From: Motiliproteus sp036964625
GTDB lineage: Bacteria > Pseudomonadota > Gammaproteobacteria > Pseudomonadales > Balneatricaceae
Assembly (NCBI GenBank): GCA_036964625.1
Contig: JBALTG010000049.1
Location: forward strand, 1-30,695
Direction of reading: 5' to 3'
DNA: 30,695 nt
Each line of letters begins with the position of its first letter. The first letter of the stretch is position 1. The notes beneath the pieces are model-generated. The model saw only the letters and a program-made list of their open reading frames with translations, did not search any database and was not told where the DNA came from. Below, piece by piece: positions 6,790-14,393 of the stretch. The translations under genes and the position numbers were made by a program.

Positions 6790-6860
6790 GTGCATAAATC
6801 ATCATAGGCATCATGGTTATTTTCGTACTGCGGAGGTTAGAGGAAAAAAAAGCTTCTATT

Positions 6861-7016
6861 GTCGCTTCTTGCGACTAGTAAGTACCCCGTTGCGACATGC
6901 GACCAGAAGGTATTTAATTGCGACATACGGTAAAAACCCAATTGATTTACGCCAATATGATGAACTATCGTTGTCTCTCTCAATGGGCGCTCATGGGGTT
7001 GAGTTAATTGGGTCGC
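6861..7016. repeat. Cluster of GCGAC / GTCGC boxes
   Basis: GTCGC at 6861 and GCGAC at 6871 form an inverted pair (GTCGC-TTCTT-GCGAC). Further copies of GCGAC lie at 6892, 6899 and 6920, three of the four GCGAC copies preceded by TT or GT plus T, and GTCGC at 7012. The first five fall within 64 bp. They may be operator sites or chance; no known regulator is recognised. Confidence 0.35.
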
Positions 7017-7191
7017 ATGGTTGCTGTTTGATTTGTAAGCAGTAGTGCTGCCGTCTCAGGATATCTGTAACAAAATCGCTTGCAGGCGTCAGTAATACCC
7101 GGTAAATCAGGCTCTTGATCAGTCTGGAGCGACCTGTTGATAACATTTATTTTTCTGATAAAGCGCCGTGGGTGCTAACAAGGAGCAAAAA

Positions 7192-7371
7192 ATGCTTTTA
7201 CAAGCGACAGTAGGCCAGCAAGCTGTTTCTGAACGTTCCACAATGGTTCAGACGCTAGGCGCCTGTTTGTTCGGTGCGGTGATCCTGTTTACTGTGGGTT
7301 TCATGCCCATGGACGCCGCGCATAATGCCGCGCATGACACTCGGCATACGGTTGCGTTTCCCTGCCATTGA
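7192..7371 (+). CDS. cbtB: Cobalt transporter subunit CbtB
   Basis: This 59-residue protein has one membrane segment (about 21-37) and ends in a His-rich tail HNAAHDTRHTVAFPCH (44-59), the CbtB signature thought to bind metal. CbtB works with CbtA as a predicted cobalt importer and the pair is usually found next to B12 genes. The ATG at 7192 has AAGGAG six nt upstream. A GTG at 7168 is in frame, but the ribosome site lies inside that extension, so the ATG is preferred. It is the first gene of the plus-strand arm, followed by cbtA after 82 bp. Metal specificity is inferred from family and context. Confidence 0.9.
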   Translation: MLLQATVGQQAVSERSTMVQTLGACLFGAVILFTVGFMPMDAAHNAAHDTRHTVAFPCH

Positions 7372-7453
7372 CGGCGGGTCTTAATCTAAGCTGTTTTTCG
7401 TAGATCGGCTGCGGTTTTTGTCGCAGCTGCATGCTCTGTATGAGGTAGTGCGC

Positions 7454-8197
7454 ATGTTTTTCCGACGTCTGGTTTTGGCTTCGTTGCTGGTGGGATTGGT
7501 CAGTGGTTTGTTCTTGACCCTGGGGCAGCAGTGGCAGGTGGCTCCTATTATTTTTGCCGCCGAAGCGTTCGAAGTACAACCGGAGGTTATCGAGCAGGAA
7601 GCCGGTAGTCACGGTGGCGAACATCACCATGATGCGCAGGCTTGGGCGCCGGAAGATGGTGCCGAGCGGTTTCTCTATAGCGGCCTCTCTAATGTGTTAG
7701 CGGCTATCGGTTTTTCTGTACTGTTGCTGGCGATTATGGGGCAGCTACAGCTTTCTGGTATAACTCGATTGACAGCGTTAAAAGGATTGGTTTGGGGCGG
7801 GGCAGGTTTTATCGCCTTTTTTGTCGCTCCCGGTCTGGGTTTGCCGCCGGAAATTCCGGGGGTCGAAGCTGCGCCCCTCGAAAATCGTCAGGAGTGGTGG
7901 GTGTTGACGGTGTTGGTGACAGGGGCAGGATTGGCCATGCTGGCCTTCGCCCCAAAGCTCGCTAAGCTCGGCGGTCTGGTGCTGCTGGCCGCGCCTCATC
8001 TGGTCGGGGCTCCCCACGGCGCTGGGCCTGAGTTTTCCCATTCTGACCCTCAGGTTGTGGAAACGTTAATGGCGCTTCATTCCGACTTTATCGTCGCCAG
8101 TGCCTCCGCCAATGCCGTATTTTGGCTGGTCTTGGGGCTGATGTCGGCCTGGGTGTTAAATAAATGGGTGCTGCAAGGCGGGGAGCGTACGGCTTAA
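7454..8197 (+). CDS. cbtA: Cobalt transporter subunit CbtA
   Basis: This 247-residue polytopic membrane protein starts MFFRRLVLASLLVGLVSG, a first membrane segment, followed by a periplasmic-looking loop with HGGEHHHD (53-60) and four further hydrophobic segments. Conserved-looking features are the LIGLPPEIPG-like GLPPEIPGVE stretch, APHLVGAPHG, and a C-terminal segment ending FWLVLGLMSAWVLNKW. This matches CbtA, the partner of CbtB. The ATG at 7454 has GAGG about 8 nt upstream; an in-frame TTG at 7418 lacks a good site. The histidines in the loop and at PH positions are plausible cobalt ligands, by inference. Confidence 0.88.
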   Translation: MFFRRLVLASLLVGLVSGLFLTLGQQWQVAPIIFAAEAFEVQPEVIEQEAGSHGGEHHHDAQAWAPEDGAERFLYSGLSNVLAAIGFSVLLLAIMGQLQLSGITRLTALKGLVWGGAGFIAFFVAPGLGLPPEIPGVEAAPLENRQEWWVLTVLVTGAGLAMLAFAPKLAKLGGLVLLAAPHLVGAPHGAGPEFSHSDPQVVETLMALHSDFIVASASANAVFWLVLGLMSAWVLNKWVLQGGERTA

Positions 8198-8523
8198 GCC
8201 GCGCTTGCTTAACGTGTCTGGGGTGACTGAAACGGACTTCCCCTTCTGCATGATACGTTTGTGACGCATCCTCTGGGGCTGTCAGCGCACGTTTTTTTTC
8301 GCTAAAGACTCGGTCGCTCAGAGCGTACTGGTTCAAAACTTCGTATGTTAATTTCGTGTGTTTGGGTGAGTGGCCCCATCCGTGTCAGCTGCGGATGTCA
8401 GCTCGCACTGGCAGGTGGTGTACGAAATATTCCGGCGTTCATCTTCCTCAGCAGTATAGAATTGCGGCGAATTGTTAGCCCGGATACGCCCCCTCGCTGA
8501 TCCATTAACGGAGAATCTCAACA
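8198..8523 (+). other. Intergenic region between cbtA and the NiCoT gene
   Basis: 326 bp with no gene. It contains a possible terminator at 8261-8299 and a small hairpin CATCCG (8377-8382) / CGGATG (8392-8397) overlapping a repeated TGTCAGCT. I looked for the conserved cobalamin aptamer boxes here and did not find them. Confidence 0.5.
8261..8299 (+). terminator. Possible terminator after cbtA
   Basis: GTGACGC (8261-8267) pairs with GCGCAC (8285-8290) with one bulged A, followed after a G by a run of eight T (8292-8299). The loop is large and the stem short, but the T run is the longest in the region. Confidence 0.35.
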
Positions 8524-9195
8524 ATGAATCCTGAAATTTACAGTTTGCTCAGTCTGGGGTTCATGCTAGGGCTGATGCATGCCCTGGATGCCGATCATGT
8601 GATGGCGGTCTCTGTTTTGAGTGTGGGGCGTCCCAGCCTGGCCCGTACCCTGCGCTTCAGCGCCCAGTGGGCCGTTGGCCATGGTGGGGTGCTACTCTGC
8701 AGCGGCATCATGCTCTTTGGTCTGGGATTAGCGATTCCTGAGTCATTGCAGCGTATGGCTGAAATTGGCGTCGGCGTCTTACTTATTGTCTTGGGCCTGT
8801 GGTGCTTTTGGGGTTTTCGCCAACGGCGATTGAGCCTCGATCAGCATCGCCATGACCAGGTAGTGCACCGACATTGGCACCAGGCGGGGGATCAAACCCA
8901 TCGAGGTCACGGCAGCGGCGGGCATGCACCGGTCTTCGTTGGTATGCTGCATGGGCTCGCGGGCAGCGCCCCGGCCATGGCATTGATTCCGGCGATGGCC
9001 CAGGGTCAGATGAGCGCGGCATTTGGTTATCTTGCGGTATTTTCGTTTGGGGTCATGCTGAGCATGGTCGCTTTCGGGTTAGGCTGGGGTAGCCTGCTGC
9101 AACGGCTGAATGAGCAGGTGCTTGATTGGAGTCGCCGCCTGGTTGCTGCCAGCTCGATCATCATCGGAAGTTATTGGCTGAGCCAGGCGGTATGA
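8524..9195 (+). CDS. Nickel/cobalt permease (NiCoT/UreH-like)
   Basis: This 223-residue membrane protein carries HALDADH (19-25), which fits the HX4DH metal signature of NiCoT permeases in the first membrane segment, with further helices around 40-60 and 75-97, a cytoplasmic-type His-rich loop (HRHDQVVHRHWHQ, about 106-118, and HRGHGSGGH), then GMLHGLAGSAPAMALIP and three more hydrophobic stretches. GGAGAATCTCAACA precedes the ATG. Next to cbtAB and cobalamin genes the likely cargo is cobalt, but nickel cannot be excluded. It is shorter than classical HoxN-type NiCoTs and closer to the compact UreH-like group. Its stop codon lies within a 63-bp tandem duplication. Confidence 0.88.
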   Translation: MNPEIYSLLSLGFMLGLMHALDADHVMAVSVLSVGRPSLARTLRFSAQWAVGHGGVLLCSGIMLFGLGLAIPESLQRMAEIGVGVLLIVLGLWCFWGFRQRRLSLDQHRHDQVVHRHWHQAGDQTHRGHGSGGHAPVFVGMLHGLAGSAPAMALIPAMAQGQMSAAFGYLAVFSFGVMLSMVAFGLGWGSLLQRLNEQVLDWSRRLVAASSIIIGSYWLSQAV

Positions 9196-9284
9196 GCTGC
9201 TGGACACTCGCCAGTATGAGCCATCATCGGAAGTTACTGGTTGAGCCAGGCGGTATGAGCTGCTGGACACTCGCCGGCATGAGC
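9159..9284 (+). repeat. 63-bp tandem duplication across the NiCoT stop codon
   Basis: The unit beginning CATCATCGGAAGTTA at 9159 is repeated from 9222, with only a few differences (for example TTGGCTGAGCC versus CTGGTTGAGCC, and CCAGTATGAGC versus CCGGCATGAGC). The first copy encodes the last codons and stop of the permease; the second is non-coding and lies in the gap before the chelatase gene. Confidence 0.92.
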
Positions 9285-9370
9285 CCTGGTTGTTACGCAT
9301 CTTTGATGCGATTACCATCGCCACCTATCCACCCTGAGGGTCGAATTCCAGAGAGCGTTATGAGGTTGAT

Positions 9371-11170
9371 ATGTCTTCTCAACAGGTAGATCGTTTTCCG
9401 TTCAGCGCGGTGTCCGGTCAGGCATCGTTCAAGCTGGCGCTGATTCTGGCCGCGATCAACCCGACCATCGGTGGGGTGTTGATTAGTGGCCCCCGCGGCA
9501 GTGCCAAGTCAACGCTTGCCCGCGGCCTGGCGGATCTTCTGCCGGGGCATCCGCGTGGCAGTGCATCCGCAGACGAACCCCTCGTGGCCGCAGAGTTTGT
9601 GACGCTGCCCTTGGGTGCCAGTGAAGAGATGCTGTTGGGTACTCTCGATCTGCAACAGGTACTCAGTAACCAGAATGTTGACTTCAGGCCGGGGCTGTTG
9701 AGCAAGGCTCACGATGGCGTATTGTATGTGGATGAAGTGAACCTGCTGGCTGACAATCTGGTTGATTTGCTGCTGGATGTGGCGGCTAGCGGGATCAATC
9801 GTGTCGAACGGGATGGCATCAGCCATAGTCATGCTGCCGAGTTTTTGTTGGTGGGAACCATGAACCCGGATGAGGGAGAGTTACGCCCGCAATTACAGGA
9901 CCGCTTTGGTCTGTCGGTGGAACTCAGTAATCAGTATTCGACGGCCGAGCGGGTGGAGATTGTTCGCACCCGGGAGGCCTATGATCGCAACCCTCAGCAG
10001 TTTTGTCTGGGCTATGCCGCAGAACAGGGGGAGTTGTTGCAAAAGATCCTCCGCGCCCGAAAGTTGTTGAGCAGTATCGGCTGTAGCGAAGCGTTGCGGG
10101 TTGATATTGCTGAGCGCTGCAACGCGGCCCAGGTCGATGGTTTGCGCGCAGATATCGTTTGGTACCGCGCCGCGCTGGCGCATGCCGCCTGGAGTGATCG
10201 CCCCGCTATCAGTCAGGACGATATCGATACCGTAGAGGAGCTGGTGTTGGCGCACCGGCGTAAGCATAAGATGTCACCCCAGCAGAGTTCTTCGCAGTCC
10301 TCGCCGCCACCGCCTCCCTTTCGGCGCCCGCCCGCTGAGCGAGGGATGAGCAGCGATGATCGAGGCCCTGCCGATAACGCCGCCAGCAAGGGTTCTAACA
10401 ATGGCAGCCAAAATCAAGATGCAGGCGGAAATGGGGACTGGGGCGGGATGCCGCCGCTGCCACAGAGAGCGGCCGAGGCGGTTGATGTAACGTTGCCACA
10501 GGGGCAGATGCAAAAAAATACGCTGGCAGCTATTGAGAGCCAACGGGGTCTGAGCGGTAAAAAGAAAGGATCCGGTGCAACAGGGGCCAGAACCATTGCG
10601 GCAGCGAGCACTAAACCGGGCTGGTTTGCGACTCTGGTTGCCAGCGCTGGAGTCTGGCCGCCGAAAAAAATCTGTTTTGAGAAACAGCGTGGCGCGGTCC
10701 CGGTGCTGCACCTGCTGCTGATTGACACCTCGGCCTCGACATTGGGGCACGGGCCTTTTTCAACGGCCAAGGCGGTGGCGTTGCAGATCGGCGAGCAAGC
10801 GTATCTGGATCGTGAGCAACTGGCTATTTTTGGTTTTGGTAACGACCGGGTCGATACGCTGTTGCCGCGAATTCGTGCGCCTAAAGAGCTGGCTGAGTTG
10901 TTAAATACGGTTCCTGCCGGTGGTGGTACCCCGCTGCGCGAAGCACTGCAGCAAGCGCAGGCCTATCTGCAGCAGATAAAACGACAAACGCCGGGCGTCA
11001 AAATTCGTACTTACCTGCTCACGGATGGGCGAACCAATGCGACGATGCAAGGCATCACTCTGTTAGGTGATTGCGTCGTTATTGATACAGAGCGCTCCTC
11101 CGTCAAGCGAGGCCGGGGGAAGCGTTTAGCGTTAGAGTTAAATGCCGACTATCTTCCGGTCCCTGTATAG
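9371..11170 (+). CDS. Fused ChlI/ChlD-like chelatase motor subunit (AAA+ plus VWA)
   Basis: A 599-residue protein with two halves. The N terminus is an AAA+ ATPase of the magnesium-chelatase I type: P-loop GPRGSAKST (40-48), Walker B VLYVDE (117-122), sensor VGTMNPDEGELRPQLQDRFG around 161-180 with an Arg-finger candidate. A Ser/Pro/Gly-rich linker (about 300-360) follows. The C terminus is a VWA domain with the MIDAS motif DTSAS (452-456) and GGGTPL. In chelatases such subunits drive metal insertion by a large subunit; here the obvious partner is CobN, replacing the separate CobS/CobT of the aerobic cobaltochelatase. There is no sign of chlorophyll genes. Start ATG has GAGG about 5 nt upstream. 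Confidence 0.9.
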   Translation: MSSQQVDRFPFSAVSGQASFKLALILAAINPTIGGVLISGPRGSAKSTLARGLADLLPGHPRGSASADEPLVAAEFVTLPLGASEEMLLGTLDLQQVLSNQNVDFRPGLLSKAHDGVLYVDEVNLLADNLVDLLLDVAASGINRVERDGISHSHAAEFLLVGTMNPDEGELRPQLQDRFGLSVELSNQYSTAERVEIVRTREAYDRNPQQFCLGYAAEQGELLQKILRARKLLSSIGCSEALRVDIAERCNAAQVDGLRADIVWYRAALAHAAWSDRPAISQDDIDTVEELVLAHRRKHKMSPQQSSSQSSPPPPPFRRPPAERGMSSDDRGPADNAASKGSNNGSQNQDAGGNGDWGGMPPLPQRAAEAVDVTLPQGQMQKNTLAAIESQRGLSGKKKGSGATGARTIAAASTKPGWFATLVASAGVWPPKKICFEKQRGAVPVLHLLLIDTSASTLGHGPFSTAKAVALQIGEQAYLDREQLAIFGFGNDRVDTLLPRIRAPKELAELLNTVPAGGGTPLREALQQAQAYLQQIKRQTPGVKIRTYLLTDGRTNATMQGITLLGDCVVIDTERSSVKRGRGKRLALELNADYLPVPV

Positions 11171-11182
11171 GTGTCCCATATT

Positions 11183-11770
11183 ATGAAATCTCATCAAGAA
11201 CGCATGGTTAAAAAGAAGGCGGTTATCGCTGAGAAAATTGCCCAAGCCACCCAGGAACGGGGGGTAGTGATTCTGCTCAAAGGTAACGGCAAGGGTAAAA
11301 GCAGCTCCGCATTTGGCACGATGGCTCGATCGGTAGGGCATGGTAAGCGCTGTGCCGTGGTTCAGTTTATTAAGGGCCGTGTACAAACCGGCGAACACAT
11401 GCTGTTTAAAGATCACCCGCAGATCGATTGGCACGTGATGGGTCAGGGATTTACCTGGGAAACCCAAGACCGGGATAAGGATATAGAGGCGGCGCAGAAA
11501 GCCTGGCGTATTGCCGAGCAGTTATTGCAAGACCCTAGCTATGAGATGCTGGTATTTGACGAGATGAGTTACATGTTCAAGTACCATTATCTTGACGTTC
11601 AACCGGTGATTGAAGCGCTGAAAAATCGTCCTAGAGATCAGAATGTCATCATCACCGGAAGAGCGATGCCGGTCGAGTTGGAAGAGGTCGCAGACACCAT
11701 TAGCAACATCAAAGATGAACGGCATGCGTTTCGTTTAGGTGTCAAAGCACAAGCGGGGATTGAGTTCTAA
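11183..11770 (+). CDS. cobO: Cob(I)yrinic acid a,c-diamide adenosyltransferase
   Basis: This 195-residue CobO/BtuR-type enzyme transfers the 5'-deoxyadenosyl group of ATP to Co(I) corrinoids. It shows the inverted-use P-loop GNGKGKSS (34-41), VQFIKG, GFTWETQ, VFDEMSYM and NVIITGR in the order seen in E. coli BtuR (196 residues). I prefer the ATG at 11183, preceded by AGGTG. A GTG at 11171, directly after the upstream stop, would add four residues. The stop overlaps the cobB start (TAATG). It acts on both de novo intermediates and salvaged corrinoids. Confidence 0.95.
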   Translation: MKSHQERMVKKKAVIAEKIAQATQERGVVILLKGNGKGKSSSAFGTMARSVGHGKRCAVVQFIKGRVQTGEHMLFKDHPQIDWHVMGQGFTWETQDRDKDIEAAQKAWRIAEQLLQDPSYEMLVFDEMSYMFKYHYLDVQPVIEALKNRPRDQNVIITGRAMPVELEEVADTISNIKDERHAFRLGVKAQAGIEF

Positions 11771-13230
11771 TGACTGTCGATGTCACCCCTGTGTATTGCC
11801 CCGCACTGTTTTTATCCGCGCCCGGTTCCGGGGATGGAAAAACGACCATCACGGCCGCGCTGGCACGTTATTTTACCCTGCAGGGTAAGGTCGTCCGAGT
11901 GTTCAAGACCGGTCCTGATTATTTGGATCCACAAATTCTTGCTCAAGCCTCCGGGCAGGGGGTTGAGCAGTTAGATATGTGGATGGCCGGTGATGCCTAT
12001 TGCCAGCAAAAACTCTATGAAGCCGCACAGGTAGCGGACCTGATTCTGGTCGAAGGAGCCATGGGGATGTTTGACGGCACGCCGTCAAGTGCCGATCTGG
12101 CTGCTCGGTTCGGAATTCCCATTGCTATCGTGATGGATGTGAAAGGGATGGCTCAGACCGCGGCGGCGCTGGCCTGCGGTTTGGCGAATTACCGCGATGA
12201 TGTTCAGGTCGCCGGCATTATTGCCAACAGTTGCGGCACCGAGCGTCATGCGGAACTGATCCGCAATGCGTTGCCGGATCATCTGCCGTTATTAGCCGCC
12301 TTGGCGCGCGATCCTGCGGTTTCACTGCCCGAGCGGCATCTGGGGCTGGTTCAGGCGAACGAAGTTCGGGATGAGTTGGAGCAGTGCTTTGCCGCCGGGA
12401 CCCGCTGGTTGGCCGGCAATGCCATTACCAATATGCCTGCGCCAGTGGCGTTTTATCCGGCGGAGGTTGATGCAGTACCCCGATCGCTTATGGGGCTGCG
12501 TATCGGTATCGCCCGGGACGCCGCTTTCAGCTTTATCTACGATGCTAATCTTCGCTTATTGACCCAGATGGGCGCGCAATACCAGTTCTTCTCCCCTCTG
12601 AACGATCGCGTACTGCCGACTGTGGATGCACTCTGGTTACCCGGTGGCTACCCTGAACTGCACGCGGCCCAGTTAGCGGCCAACCAGCCGATGCTGGAGG
12701 CGATTCGGGCATACTGTCACAGCGGAAAAATGCTACTGGCGGAGTGTGGCGGTTTTCTCTATTGCTTGGATACCCTCACCGATCTGGCCGAGCAGGAGCA
12801 TCGTATGCTCGGGGTGCTGAAGGGTGACGGAGCCATGCGCGGAAAACGCGGTTGCCAGGGGATGCAGACAGCGGTTTTTCCCGAAGGCGAGGTGCGAGCC
12901 CACGCTCACCACCGTTCACGCAGCTCGGGTACCGACCAACCGATCGGTTTCGGCCGCCGTCAGCGCAATGCCGCGCCGGGTGAAGCGATCTATCGCCATC
13001 AGGGGGTGACCGCCAGTTACCTGCACCTGTTTTTTCCCTCGAACCCGGCAGCTATTGCCCAGATATTTCGCGGCAGCGTTAAACCGGCGCTGACGAACCA
13101 AGGTAACTCTCTGGTTCAGGACTCGCAGCCTAAGGGTGAGATGTCGGGTGAGATGTCGAGTGAGGTGCCCGGTGCAGCAGCGGGCCAGGACGTCGAGACG
13201 CACCATGCTGAGGTGTCCGGTGCCTGCTGA
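11770..13230 (+). CDS. cobB: Cobyrinic acid a,c-diamide synthase (CobB/CbiA)
   Basis: This 486-residue glutamine amidotransferase amidates the a and c carboxylates of (hydrogeno)cobyrinic acid using ATP and glutamine. The ATP domain begins SAPGSGDGKTT (16-26) with KTGPDYLDP; the type-I glutaminase part has LPGGYPELHAAQLAAN and the nucleophile C326 in LAECGGFLYC. The C terminus is a roughly 50-residue tail with little complexity beyond the usual LHLFFPSNP end, including a repeated Gly/Ser-Glu-Met motif, and looks dispensable. ATG overlaps the cobO stop. Whether the substrate already holds cobalt (CbiA) or not (CobB) cannot be told; the presence of both CbiX and CobN leaves it open. Confidence 0.94.
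   Translation: MTVDVTPVYCPALFLSAPGSGDGKTTITAALARYFTLQGKVVRVFKTGPDYLDPQILAQASGQGVEQLDMWMAGDAYCQQKLYEAAQVADLILVEGAMGMFDGTPSSADLAARFGIPIAIVMDVKGMAQTAAALACGLANYRDDVQVAGIIANSCGTERHAELIRNALPDHLPLLAALARDPAVSLPERHLGLVQANEVRDELEQCFAAGTRWLAGNAITNMPAPVAFYPAEVDAVPRSLMGLRIGIARDAAFSFIYDANLRLLTQMGAQYQFFSPLNDRVLPTVDALWLPGGYPELHAAQLAANQPMLEAIRAYCHSGKMLLAECGGFLYCLDTLTDLAEQEHRMLGVLKGDGAMRGKRGCQGMQTAVFPEGEVRAHAHHRSRSSGTDQPIGFGRRQRNAAPGEAIYRHQGVTASYLHLFFPSNPAAIAQIFRGSVKPALTNQGNSLVQDSQPKGEMSGEMSSEVPGAAAGQDVETHHAEVSGAC
13134..13169 (+). repeat. Three 12-bp in-frame repeats in the cobB tail
   Basis: GGGTGAGATGTC (13134-13145) is exactly repeated at 13146-13157 and again in degenerate form (GAGTGAGGTGCC) at 13158-13169. 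It encodes a Gly/Ser-Glu-Met/Val repeat in the C-terminal extension of the amidase. Confidence 0.8.
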
Positions 13231-13286
13231 TCTCGCCGGTCTGAGGGTGGCAGTCCACATCTACACCGAATCGGGTCGGGTCGGGT

Positions 13287-14393
13287 ATGTGGCCTGAAAG
13301 TGACGAACAACCGCGCCCTCTCCGGAGTGGGCTGAGCACCGGCACCGGTGCGACAGCCTGTTGTGTGGCGGCGGCGCAGGCGCTGCTGGCGGGCCATCAA
13401 CCCGCCAGCGTTGAGGTTGAACTGCCCCGTGGGGAAAGGGTGACACTGGTCATCAAGGACTACCAGCCTCTGGATGAAGGGGTTCGTGTCGCGACCGTCA
13501 AAGACGCCGGTGACGATCCAGACGTCACTCACGGTGCCACCCTGTTTGTGGAGCTGCGTTTATCAGCATCCCCCGGCATCCTGTTTAAAGCGGGGGCGGG
13601 GGTTGGCGTGGTAACTCGCAAAGGGTTGCTGCTGGCTGTCGGCGAACCGGCGATTAACCCCGTGCCCCGTAAAATGATCACTCAGCACCTGCTCCATACG
13701 GCTGACCTCTATGGCTATGAGGGCGGTTTCGAAGTGACTATCGGTGTCGAGCAGGGTGAAAAAATTGCCCTTAAAACCATGAATCCCCGGTTGGGAATCA
13801 TCGGCGGACTCTCCATCCTCGGCACGACCGGAATCGTCAGGCCGTTCTCCTGTTCTGCCTATATCGCCTCGATTCATCAGGGTATCGATGTAGCCAGGAG
13901 TAACGGCATCTGCCACATAGCGGCCACCACCGGCAGCACCAGCGAAGCGGCGATCACCGCGTACTATGGTTTGCCGGAGATGGCGCTGATCGAGATGGGC
14001 GATTTTGTCGGGGCAGTGTTGAAATACTTAAAAAAATCCCCGGTTAATAAACTCAGTATTTGTGGTGGTTTTGGTAAGATCAGCAAGTTGGCGAACGGCC
14101 ATCTGGACCTCAACAGCCGCGCCTCTCAGATCGATTTTGTGCAGTTAGCCCGGTTTGCCGAACAGGCGGGTGCCGATGACCGATTGATCGCGGCGGTAAG
14201 CTCTGCCAACACCAGTATAGAGGCGCTCAATGCCTGTCAACGGGCGGATGTGGATCTGGCGACCGTTGTCTGCGCCGCCGCTCTGCAGGTCGCGCGCGGC
14301 GTGGTTCCCGCCGCTGTTGAGGTGGAAGTCTGGGCCATTGACCGCCAGGGTGAGTGGGTGGGTTGTGCTCGCGGTGAGAGCAAGCCGGTATGA
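13287..14393 (+). CDS. cbiD: Cobalt-precorrin-5B (C1)-methyltransferase CbiD
   Basis: This 368-residue protein has the CbiD N-terminal signature RSGLSTGTGATA (about 14-25), ITQHL, NPRLGIIGGLSILGTTGIVRP in the middle and CGGFGKISKLANGHLDLNSR in the second half. CbiD methylates C1 of the ring after extrusion of the two-carbon fragment and is characteristic of the early-cobalt (anaerobic) pathway. The only in-frame start is the ATG at 13287, after a short GGGTC repeat (13270-13286) and without a strong ribosome site, 56 bp after cobB. Its stop overlaps cobK (ATGA). No CobF, the aerobic equivalent, is seen. Confidence 0.95.
   Translation: MWPESDEQPRPLRSGLSTGTGATACCVAAAQALLAGHQPASVEVELPRGERVTLVIKDYQPLDEGVRVATVKDAGDDPDVTHGATLFVELRLSASPGILFKAGAGVGVVTRKGLLLAVGEPAINPVPRKMITQHLLHTADLYGYEGGFEVTIGVEQGEKIALKTMNPRLGIIGGLSILGTTGIVRPFSCSAYIASIHQGIDVARSNGICHIAATTGSTSEAAITAYYGLPEMALIEMGDFVGAVLKYLKKSPVNKLSICGGFGKISKLANGHLDLNSRASQIDFVQLARFAEQAGADDRLIAAVSSANTSIEALNACQRADVDLATVVCAAALQVARGVVPAAVEVEVWAIDRQGEWVGCARGESKPV

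Larger units (their letters stand above)
6742..7191. other. Divergent intergenic region between the two B12 arms
   Basis: About 450 bp without a convincing gene. A 97-codon open frame (6752-7045, plus) has no recognisable motif and no ribosome site. The region should hold back-to-back promoters for the peptide transcript (minus) and the cbtB transcript (plus). A weak plus-strand candidate is TTGATC (7115-7120) with GATAAC (7139-7144). I see no cobalamin aptamer on the plus strand here. GCGAC/GTCGC boxes are clustered in it. Confidence 0.5.

Noticed and set aside
6752..7045. 97-codon open frame on the plus strand in the divergent region
   Set aside because: No ribosome site, no recognisable motif, and it covers the expected promoter area and the GCGAC boxes.
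9159..9284. Possible CRISPR-like repeat
   Set aside because: Only two adjacent units with no spacers between them; it is a simple tandem duplication.
9371..11170. Magnesium chelatase for chlorophyll synthesis
   Set aside because: No bch/chl genes are present, the operon is devoted to cobalamin, and cobN is the only large chelatase subunit visible.
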